Of a stretch of DNA of 11,981 nucleotides, positions 1 to 7,716 are shown piece by piece; position 1 is the first letter of the stretch, and every line of letters starts with the position of its first letter. The translations under genes were made by a program, and so were the position numbers. The notes under the pieces are model-generated. The model saw only the letters and a list, made by a program, of their open reading frames with translations. It searched no databases and was not told the DNA's origin. This stretch comes from Euperipatoides rowelli (Eukaryota; Onychophora; Udeonychophora; Euonychophora; Peripatopsidae). The DNA lies in NCBI GenBank assembly GCA_003024985.2, contig PXIH01S0019492.1; one strand, given 5' to 3'.

Positions 1-80
1 ATATATACAGTGTATATAATAAAAAATATTTCAGGGGGGTTTCAACCCCCACATCCCCCCCCTGGCTATGGCCTTGGTTC
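1..80. repeat. C/G-rich transposon-end-like fragment
   Basis: A strongly G/C-homopolymeric patch sits in otherwise AT-rich DNA. A run of G (34-39) and a run of C (46-50) form a snap-back stem (GGGGGTT at 35-41, AACCCCC at 44-50). An 8-C run (55-62) and TGGCTATGGCC follow. Read on the minus strand this is GGCCATAGCCAGGGGGGGG and then more G and C tracts. From memory, ends beginning GGCGTAGCCAGGGGG are common on dispersed DNA transposons of marine invertebrates, so this is probably a transposon terminus. The family is not assignable and the other end would lie outside the window or be lost. Confidence 0.4.
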
Positions 81-577
81 AATGACTCAGCATTAGCCAG
101 GAAATTATCAAATGTTCAACATAATTCCAAAGCTATCTTTTCAAATTGGAGATAATCCCAAAGGCCTCTACACGAAAAAAGGTCAATGAAATTAATTCCT
201 CAAACTTAGATGAAAGAAAAAATAATGCATAGCACCAGAAAGATAAATAAAAGGAATTAAAAAAAAGTCTAATGTATTATACATGGTGCTAGAATGACAG
301 ATTAGTTCAAAGGGATCTCAGAGGCCAAGAAACATGTCTAAATCAAATTGTTGATTACTGATGTTAGACTTTGTTTCAACTGCACTATAAAAAATATAAA
401 ACCATATCCTTCATTCAAAAATCATGATACAATTATGTTTGAACTAAAAATTGAAATAAATAAACTATTTACAAACCAAAAAGTGTGTGCAGCCCTTACA
501 GCGCAGCACGTGACATTATATTATTGGTTGAATATAAAATAGCATATAAGAAGATAGAGGGCACTATTTATTATAGT
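81..577. other. AT-rich intergenic DNA, nothing recognised
   Basis: No supported gene or repeat boundary was seen. An open frame at 348-542 (+, 64 codons) has no recognisable motif and a composition typical of AT-rich non-coding DNA. Confidence 0.6.
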
Positions 578-1176
578 CTGTTTTTTATTATTATTATTTA
601 TTTAAAATTAAACATGTGTACATAATTCAAGGTGATTTGAGAAAAAGTTTCCTACACCAAATTATAAGTATTAATTACCAAAAACCTTAAAGTTTGTTTT
701 AAATAATAAAGTAATTCATTCCATATACAACTTAAAATGCATTAAAACCAAAACATAACAATGAAGTAATACCAAAACAGTAAGATTGTATAAAGTATAC
801 AAATTATTAAAATGAAGAAAAAAAACAAACATTATCATATACGGTAATTTATATCTCAAGAATATTATACTCTAAGCAATAGGAGTACACAATAAATATA
901 TATTGCCATATTGTGTAAGGAGTTGCTTTTTCTAAAACAAACAAATCCCTAATGTACCATCTATTTATTTCTTGATATATCATAGGTATCAAATTCCTTT
1001 TTTTATTGCCCTGAAAAACCACGGAATGCCTATAGTTCCATATGGCATACCAAATACATAATACGTATTTCTGTACATTCTTAGGCATTGTTGAGATGAT
1101 AAAATAGCATTGGTAAAAATTACCAATGTTATCAGACTGACCTTTTTTGAAGCCTAATATAATATATCTGAAAATG
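578..1176 (-). mobile_element. 5'-truncated LINE copy: ORF2 C-terminus, 3' UTR, (AAT)n/A tail
   Basis: Only the 3' end of a non-LTR retrotransposon remains, on the minus strand. The coding remnant ends at 849. About 250 bp of AT-rich 3' UTR follows, and then a tail that reads (minus strand) AAATAATAATAATAAAAAA at about 582-600. The 5' limit is uncertain. The reading frame is open up to at least 1166 and a different repeat begins at 1177. Severe 5' truncation is the normal result of incomplete target-primed reverse transcription. I could not identify a convincing target-site duplication. The C-terminal block differs from that of the main LINE at 4191-9024, so this is likely another LINE family, although orientation and tail type are the same. 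Confidence 0.65.
849..1166 (-). pseudogene. LINE ORF2 C-terminal fragment
   Basis: One minus-strand frame is open from about 1166 down to the stop at 849 (about 106 codons), with an internal ATG at 1088. It contains the block VLCIWYAIWNYRHSVVFQG. This matches the pattern hydrophobic-IW-x-x-R-(N/H)-x-x-V-F seen near the C-terminus of many L1-like and related ORF2 proteins, downstream of the Cys/His region. No endonuclease or reverse transcriptase domain remains, so the fragment cannot encode an active enzyme. It has no premature stop, which suggests a younger insertion than the main LINE or a chance survival. It is probably not translated. Confidence 0.6.
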
Positions 1177-1510
1177 AAGGTTCTATGACATCATACATGT
1201 CTGAGGCACTTCGGCAAATGTTGGAAAATTATAAAATCTAAAAAAAAAAGATAAGCACTTTGCATATCATTCTGTGCAACTTAATTACCTCACAATTAGC
1301 TAAAGGTCAGTAGGTGTGGTGTTTTATATAACTAATAATATATATATAGATAAAGGTTCTATGATGTCATAGATTTCCAGGATACTTCAGAAAAAGTAAG
1401 AAAATTATAAAATCTAAAAAAAGTTATGTACTCCTAGCATCATTCTGCACACTTTAACGACCTTACAATATGAATAATTGGGTAGGTGTGGTGTCCTAAA
1501 TAGTATATAC
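1177..1510. repeat. Diverged tandem pair of a ~176-bp unit
   Basis: Unit A (1177-1352) and unit B (1353 to about 1510) share landmarks in the same order. AAGGTTCTATGA starts at 1177 and 1353. GAAAATTATAAAATCTAAAA starts at 1224 and 1400 (both offset 176). TAGGTGTGGTGT starts at 1311 and 1483 (offset 172). CATTCTG in the middle also matches. The rest is diverged with small gaps. The pair could be two monomers of a satellite-like array or two adjacent copies of a short mobile element. A TA-rich tract (1337-1349) separates them. No coding capacity. Confidence 0.75.
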
Positions 1511-2125
1511 ATACCAAAGCATGGAGTCATGTGATGATCCATATGGGTTTTGAACATTCCCCCAAAAATAGTTTAAAATTAAGTGAAAAATGTTATGTCA
1601 TTGGCCCATTGTTATACGAATCTGAATGACATCATATATAGTTCATATTACCAAAAAATCATTATTGAACAAATCTACATAGAAAAACTAAAAAAAAAAT
1701 TTGGCCACTATCTTGGATTTTTTAAAAATACCCAATATGCATTGAAAATTAACTCTGAAACATTCTGGGCAACCGGCCAAAGATTTCCAAAGTTTCCCTT
1801 CCACAAACTTTGGAAATGATGTCATTACAAGGCCAAATATGCAAATGAGCCCATCACCCTTTTGAAAATTTTAGCAATGTTCGGAAATAATCGGAAATAT
1901 TTGGGATGATGTCATAAAGTGATTCACAATGCATTATGATTAAAATTATACCGGCAAATAGGCAAATTTATACAAATTATATGCAAATGTTATGTAAATG
2001 AGCCACACAACTCAACAAAATTACTAAATAATCCCGAAGATGGGTAAATGCATTGTTAAGAAATGTTGTTGCCTCAATGCATTGTGGGTAAAAGCAATGC
2101 TATTGCAATGCATTGCGGGTGCTCA
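1511..2125. repeat. Repeat-derived DNA with ATGAYRTCAT, hairpin and CAATGCATTG motifs
   Basis: There is no gene. Short motifs recur: ATGACATCAT or its complement ATGATGTCAT near 1627, 1817 and 1907 (also in both units of the tandem pair upstream), ATGCAAAT at 1839-1846 and 1981-1988, and AAATGAGCC near 1843 and 1996. CAATGCATTGTGGGT (2075-2089) and CAATGCATTGCGGGT (2106-2120) are direct repeats 31 bp apart. A perfect hairpin lies at 1783-1817. The density of shared words suggests decayed repeat copies rather than unique DNA. The open frame at 1583-1819 crosses the hairpin and shows no protein motif. Confidence 0.5.
1783..1817. repeat. Perfect 13-bp inverted repeat (hairpin)
   Basis: ATTTCCAAAGTTT at 1783-1795 is exactly complementary to AAACTTTGGAAAT at 1805-1817, with a 9-nt spacer. 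It runs directly into an ATGATGTCAT motif. It may be a subterminal palindrome of a decayed DNA transposon. No function can be assigned. Confidence 0.8.
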
Positions 2126-2510
2126 AATTTAATTGGTTGGTGAGCCAAAAACAGCCTTTTCTAACTATGGTACTGTACTAATGAATATTCTAAATACTTC
2201 TCAGTGATAACTAGCATTCTTTCGGTACATAGATATTTTAGAAATATTTTTTACATGAATGAACCTCAAATGTTGAATAAATTTTAACAAAATAATGTTT
2301 TAAACATTGAATTTTAAATTATTTAAAAAAATTACTAAAGAAAAGGAGAACAAATTTGTAGAAATAGTAAAATTAGTTTAAATTCTAATCAATTATTTGC
2401 TTTAACTGAAATTTGAAAACAAACAATTTATAAGTCATTTTTTGTCCTAGAAGGTTCAGTCAAATCATGTGACCACATGCTCAAGGAAACCCAGCATTAG
2501 AATCTATTTT

Positions 2511-2784
2511 CTGACCCAACTAGTGTCTTTTCCATAAGCTGTGCATGTTTCCTGATAATTGATTGGTTAATGGAAATTTGTGTCAAAATTATCAAAAATG
2601 ATCTAAAAATGTTTATTGCATATCTTGATTATCATAGGGTTGGGGGAATATTGGGTTTAATATGTAGTAGGAATTAGGGTTCAGGTTGGGATGAAGTTTA
2701 GGACTGTAGATATATAAAAAAAATGTTGCTATCCTTTTTAGTCAGTAATGCATATTTATTATAGAAAGGTGCTAGTTGGGTCAG
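2511..2784. mobile_element. MITE-like element with terminal inverted repeats
   Basis: CTGACCCAACTAG at 2511-2523 is the exact reverse complement of CTAGTTGGGTCAG at 2772-2784. Inward of this core the two ends remain similar for about seven more bases. Outward, roughly half the next 19 positions match with several transitions, so the true terminal repeat may be nearer 40 bp and extend beyond these coordinates. The span is about 274 bp and has no coding capacity. The size and structure fit a miniature inverted-repeat transposable element. The interior carries a G-rich patch (2636-2700) with one TTAGGGTT. I could not fix the target-site duplication, so the superfamily is unassigned. Confidence 0.6.
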
Positions 2785-4190
2785 TTAGTAAGGTCTAGTA
2801 ATCCCTAATAGTTTAACGCTAGTAAAAAAAAATCTACTTTATTTATTTTTAATGTCATTTGATAGAGAACCATGAATAAGAACATAATTTTAAGGATATA
2901 TTTAGGTACAGTAAGTGTTTTAATGTAGCCCCTTTAGCCAAATATTATTTGATTATTTTACAAATATATTATCTATTTCAAATAAATAGTGTTTTTAATT
3001 ATTTGTTTGTAAGATTGGGACACACCCCATATTTTCCCATTCCCTGCAAGTATTTAGTCCCTTGGTGACCCAGTCCCATATTAGTGTTGTGGATCATCAT
3101 CAAAAAAAGGATCATATGTTAATGAAACTTTGATAGGCTACTTTTCACTTTTCAGAAAAGTTAAATAGCTAATTAAAGCTACCTGTAAATATATTCTGTC
3201 TATCTAACTTTGAACATTATCAGTTTGCATGACTGACTATTAGAAAATACTTAAAAATATTGCAAACTCTGGAAAACAAAATATGGATTGAATTATTGAG
3301 AGCAATATGAAAGTATCTTAACCATAATCAATGAATAAATTGTTTTGGAAAATATGAGTCAGTCTTTTCTTAGCATTTCAAATAATCAATCAAATGTATT
3401 ATTGAGCAATAGAGATCAAAGGTTTTAAGGTCATAGCTTAAAAACAAAAAGCAATAAGAATAACAACAAGTTAAAACAAAATAGGGAGGACTTTCTACAA
3501 ACATTAATTAAAATTATACTCAAAAAAATAATCAAAAATTATAAACAAAAAAGACAAATAATAAATCCTATGAAACAGATGCAATTATACAATTATGTTT
3601 AGAATGGAAATATTGACAGGGGGAGGTTGGTGGCATTCATATTAAAATTTGGCAAGTTAAAGAAGAATTTACATTAATATGGTCATACTTTTTATAGCAA
3701 AATGTTGAAAGTATATAACAACATGTTCATTACCCAGGCTTTTGTCAAAATATATATGTTCTTATCTAGGGTTTAAATAGTAAATAAGTCAAATTTGATT
3801 CTTATTGGTCAAAAGCTGAGACTTTTATAGCGAACATGCATGCATATACATACTGTATATTTTGACAGGCATCTAGGCTATTAATCATAATTGATGGCAC
3901 AGTTTATACAGACTTTTATTGCTTAAAATAATAAGATTATGCTATTTTAAAAATTAAAAACTGCAAATGGGCAAGTATTTAATTGAATTGCCACAGTGCT
4001 AAGTAGGCCTAATCAGTGACATCAAATTTAACTTTTATGATACCATGAATTGAAATGATATGGTTTTTCTTGACTTGTTTTGAATACTACATTAATCTAA
4101 GAGATCTCTATCCATATATTTTTCATATTATTTAATTAATATTTATTATTTTATTTACAAAGTAAAGGTTTTAGTTTTTATTGATATCAA
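2785..4190. other. AT-rich intergenic DNA without a recognised gene
   Basis: No coding frame with protein character, no clear repeat boundary and no RNA gene was seen in about 1.4 kb. A slightly GC-richer patch at 3015-3090 holds repeated CCCATAT and TCCC words and may be an old repeat remnant. The bases just left of 4191 (TTGATATCAA, a perfect palindrome at 4181-4190) are the 3' flank of the main LINE. Confidence 0.55.
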
Positions 4191-4209
4191 TTTTTTTTTA
4201 TTATTATCA
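4191..4209 (-). repeat. LINE 3' tail, (TAA)n/A-rich
   Basis: On the sense strand the element ends TGATAATAATAAAAAAAAA, and then flanking DNA begins (TTGATATCAA). The tail mixes a TAA microsatellite with an oligo-A run and closely resembles the tail of the LINE fragment ending near 582. It marks the integration end of target-primed reverse transcription. Confidence 0.7.
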
Positions 4210-4445
4210 GAAAATAAACTCTACATAAACATTTGTGAAGTATAATACACAACAAATAATAACCCAGCAAACCTAATAAACCCACAAAACACCAGAAGCA
4301 CCCAAAACAAAAAACCCAACACCCAGCAAACAAACCTTCACCCAGCCCACCCACAAAATAGAATACAACACAGCATAACCCTCAATCACCCCCACCCACA
4401 GACCAAAAATGCAAAACTAAACCTCAGCACACCACCAAACCACCC
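4210..4445 (-). other. LINE 3' UTR, G-tract-rich on the sense strand
   Basis: After the ORF2 stop the sense (minus) strand becomes strongly G/T-rich for about 185 bp, so the + strand from 4256 to 4445 is almost free of G. At least ten runs of three or more G occur on the sense strand, complementary to CCC at 4263, 4281, 4301, 4315, 4322, 4341, 4346, 4350, 4379, 4391, 4395 and 4442. The densest cluster is GGGTGGGCTGGG (4352-4341). The composition differs sharply from the ORFs and the flank. G-rich 3' UTRs able to form G-quadruplexes are known in mammalian L1, and a similar role here is inference. Confidence 0.7.
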
Positions 4446-5129
4446 CTACATTATGACCTCCCTATCCCATATTTTAGATATTTGAATATCATTTAGCGCA
4501 AACAAATACATCATATACCCTCTATGGAGCTGCTCCAAAATAAATCTTTTTTATCTAAACACTCCCTGTTCGCAAACATCAAAGCACATCTGATTTTCCA
4601 TAAACATTTTTTTAACAAGCAAAGGCAATTTATAAAACCTAAGAATATTAATAACATTCACTACATCATATTTAGCAATCACTTTTTCCCCAATAAGATC
4701 AATTGTGCACCAAATTTGCGGACACTGAAACAAATGTGAAGAACTGCAGGGCTCAACCCACACAAAATATACTTCAAATCACTCATTTTAAGAATATTAA
4801 TGTTATACAAACGTACCTTACTAGGAAGTATTCCCAGCATTATCTTTATTAAAAAGTTTGTCCTAGCCGAGCAGAGCTTAAGTGTTCTAACAATACCAAC
4901 ATTAACCCCTCTGCTTCTATAGTACAAAAATGATCACCATGCACCGTCAAATATCTACATTTCTTCTTATAATTCACCTGATTTAACTGTTCAGTCTTCA
5001 CTAATTCATTCAAAGCACAATAATCATTTACCCACTCACCAAACATGCAACACCAATTAAACTTTTAAGCCCCCAAATCTTATTAAGCACACAATCATCA
5101 AAAAATATTTTTTTATCATAATATAATTT
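4446..5129 (-). pseudogene. LINE ORF2 part 4: C-terminal region with Cys/His motif
   Basis: Three overlapping minus-strand frames (5046-4849, 4927-4679, 4763-4551) are pieces of one protein split by frameshifts near 4880 and 4745. The second contains MLGILPSKVRLYNIN, then YILCG. The third carries HLFQCPQIW (about 4736-4710). Together they resemble the ...LPxxxRL...C..CG....ETxxHLFxxCPxxxxxW region found after the RT of many LINEs, probably a nucleic-acid-binding Cys/His module. One TAA at about 4551-4553 is crossed before the final in-frame TAG at 4448-4446. No RNase H motif is present. The total ORF2 length of about 1,060 codons is normal for the group. Confidence 0.78.
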
Positions 5130-6421
5130 TTAATCTCTTCAACGTCATAATATCCACCAACCCAAACTCACCCCTTTTAAAGGGATATTTAATCTTAACA
5201 GCCGCAATCATCTTAAACCCATCAAATCTCACTGTTTGTTTAAATCTATCAAGCTCCAACTGCATCTTCTTACTTATTATTGTAAACAGCCACTAATAAA
5301 AAAATAAGGCAGTAAGACTTTATTTAAAATCCACCCTCTCCAACCACCCATATATTTACGTCCATAAAAATTACTCCATCTATCTTTAATTTGCTTCAAA
5401 ACCAGATAAAAATTCTTTTTCATAGCAAACCCATAATCAAGTGGAAAATTAATTCCAATAATTTTTTAATTACAATATTCCCACTCCCAATATTAAAAAC
5501 ATATGACTTGTCAAAATTAACCAATGCCCCAGTAATAGAATTAACTCACCAAAAATAGCCTGCAATTTGTCAAGCTGCCCCTTCCCATTTAGAAACACTG
5601 CAATTGTCATCCAAATATGCGATCCAATTAATTCTCCCAGTCTTCCCAAACAAATAAGGACCCTCAATATAATCAGTAATTCTATTATGCAAATCAGCCA
5701 AATAAATAGTATATATTAAAGGGGAGAGAAGTTCTCCCTGTAAAATTTAATGATATAAATGTTCAAACCCCAAAAACTGTTTCTTATTTAAAAAAGCAAT
5801 ATATTTCTTGGTAAGCACATTCATCATCAAAGCCATTGTTTTGTTAACCGCAAAATATTTACAACCAGAAAGCCCAAATAATCCATATTAATATTATTAT
5901 AAGTATTCTGCATACCCACCCTAACCATATAAACAGGCTCTCTCTGTTTAGAATGTGTAAAGCTAAAAGCCATATGATAAATAATTAAAGCCTTCTGAAT
6001 AGCCCTATCTCTGATCCCAAACACACCAGTACAAATTATTCTATTTGCAATGCCCACAATTCTTTCCAAAATCATTCTCTGTAGGATCTTAATGTTTTCA
6101 TTAATGAGAACAATAGGCCTCCACATGTAAGTGTTATTCCAGCTTCCTAGGTATTATCTTCACAAATGTTTTATTAATTTCATTCCAAGGCACACACACC
6201 TTTTCATTTAATAGAAAATTGAAAAAGTCTAATAAAATCACTTTAAACTCCAAGGAAATATTTTTATAAAATATTGCATTCAGCCCATCAGGGCCAGGCA
6301 TGACTGCTTTCTTACCCCTAGCAATCGCTCTATCTAATTCATCCATCATAAAATTCAGCTCCAACTCAGCATTCTCACTATCTGAAATTTTCCTTGTATT
6401 TTTTTATCTAAAAAAAACATT
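5130..6421 (-). pseudogene. LINE ORF2 part 3: reverse transcriptase and thumb
   Basis: The domain would copy the element RNA at the nick. Motif PGPDGLNAIFYK lies at about 6298-6263 in a frame open from 6364 to 6134. A frameshift near 6150 leads to WRPIVLINENIKIL, the RPIxLLNxxYKI motif. Motif A reads VGMQNTYNNIN (from 5919), so the first catalytic Asp (expected VDM) is Gly, GGT at 5916-5914. Another frame change near 5870 gives motif B QGELLSPLIYTIYLADL (from 5740). Motif C, AYLDD, is intact at 5617-5606. A frameshift follows immediately, then GALVNFDKSYVFNIG (motif D-like, from about 5545). Thumb-like DRWSNFYGRKYMGGWRGWIL lies near 5375-5315, and FGLVDI, the L1-like GxGLxxI block, near 5170-5150. 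The domain order and spacing are convincing. Confidence 0.88.
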
Positions 6422-6915
6422 CTATTTTTCCGGCATAAACCTTACAAATTCTCCCACCCCATTTTTAAGTTCAAACATACCTTGTATCTCCTCAATATAA
6501 CTCTTTTGCACTTCTCTAAGAATCATTTCATTACAAGATATAATGGCTTCATTATGCATGATGGCATTCACATTGGCAACACCCTTCCTTTTTTTTAACA
6601 GTCTATAAATCACCCACTTAGGAGAATAAATAGATAAAAGTTGTTCTCAACAGTTTCAAGATATTGTATTCTTAATTTGATATAAAACACTTCACAATTA
6701 CTACTGCTTAAAATTTCTTTCTTCCATTTAGAAAAAAGATCCGATATTTGACTTTTAATATGTCTCTGTTTACTGATCTGGTTGCGAACAACCACCTCAT
6801 AAAAACCAATCTTAACATTTGCCATATAATGCTCGGATTTGCCATCCCCATAATCTTTTTGATGCCTACTTTAACATTCACAAAATCCATTACCAATCCA
6901 AATCTTTATAATCAA
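6422..6915 (-). pseudogene. LINE ORF2 part 2: linker between endonuclease and reverse transcriptase
   Basis: This lysine-rich linker is spread over three frames. The stretch read from 6896 has the DFVN...I...W character typical after the APE domain. The frame 6825-6610 continues with MANVKIGFYEVVVRNQI and a basic helix-like region (SKQRHIKSQISDLFSKWKK). After a frameshift near 6620 the frame 6613-6422 reads SPKWVIYRLLKKRKG and ends at a TAG. In L1-like ORF2 this zone ends in a segment that leads into RT motif 0. The assignment rests on position between two recognised domains and on composition rather than on diagnostic residues. Confidence 0.65.
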
Positions 6916-7638
6916 TTAATAACACTCTAAACAAGGTACAACCCCATCCATCCATACCAAACCCAATCTTAAATTCAATACACAAATGAGATCAGTAAAT
7001 GGCATTCCAATCAGAGCCATCTTATATTGCCAGTTCATATCCTTAGTCACAACAATCCTATCAAGCCTGTTCGAAGAGCCTCCATCAAATCTTGTATGTA
7101 CACCATCCATCTTCAACAGCTTGGCAACATCCACCAAATTGTTTTCTGTCAGGAATGCAGCTACACTTCTTTCTTTTGCCAAATTATTAACATTAAAATC
7201 ACCACATATCAGTTTAGGATCAGGAATATTCATTAAAAGTTTGTTGAACTCCTTAAAAAACCCTTTTCTTCCCACTTCAATAATTGGGGCATGAACATTA
7301 ATTACCATAATCTGATGATGCAAGTCATATTTTAATTTACAGATCATAATTCTGTCACCCACATTTCTCACACTATCAACAAAAAGCACAACCACCTTAT
7401 CCATAATAACAGCTTGTTCCAACATTCTGGAATTACATCTATTTTCATACACAGCACATTTTATATCACACAACTTCCAGATATTGGTCACCAATTCCAC
7501 CCTCAGTTTGGTTTCTTGTAATACATAAAGCTAGCAATTTAGCCCAAACAATTTACGCAAGAAAACGTTACTTGACTTACCATTTAGTCCTCTTAAGTTC
7601 AAAACCCCAATATTCATATTTCTAATGTTCAAATGCAT
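6916..7638 (-). pseudogene. LINE ORF2 part 1: APE-type endonuclease domain
   Basis: This domain would nick target DNA to prime reverse transcription. ORF2 starts at ATG 7638 or, more likely, the in-frame ATG at 7617, which opens MNIGVLNLRGL, the usual first strand of APE domains. A TAG at 7533-7531 interrupts it. QETK at 7518-7507 supplies the catalytic Glu. Then follow VINVHAP, ICGDFN (GDFN at 7203-7192) and SNRLDRIVV, all in the expected order. The last active-site motif, normally S/T-D-H, reads TDL at about 6996-6988, so the catalytic His is replaced by Leu. The frame ends at TAA 6918-6916. One frame covers nearly the whole domain, making this the best preserved part of the element. The ORF1 to ORF2 gap is about 80-100 bp. 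Confidence 0.88.
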
Positions 7639-7716
7639 AAACGATCAACAACAAAACACACAACAAACAAACAACAGTAAAAAACATAATCTGTATCCCT
7701 CTATAGCCATCTTTTA

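Noticed and set aside
348-542. 64-codon open frame on the plus strand
   Set aside because: No recognisable motif, AT-biased composition, no supporting context. Length is expected by chance.
1177-1510. CRISPR array
   Set aside because: Only two long diverged units. No short identical repeats with unique spacers and no cas genes.
1583-1819. 78-codon open frame on the plus strand
   Set aside because: It crosses a perfect hairpin and repeat motifs. The peptide has no protein-family character.
2636-2700. Interstitial telomere repeat
   Set aside because: Only one TTAGGGTT is present within a generally G-rich patch, with no array.
4524-4739. Plus-strand open frame opposite the ORF2 C-terminus
   Set aside because: Antisense shadow of the Cys/His region on the minus strand.
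6300-7294. Several plus-strand open frames opposite the LINE
   Set aside because: Antisense shadows of the endonuclease, linker and RT regions. The minus-strand frames carry the diagnostic motifs.
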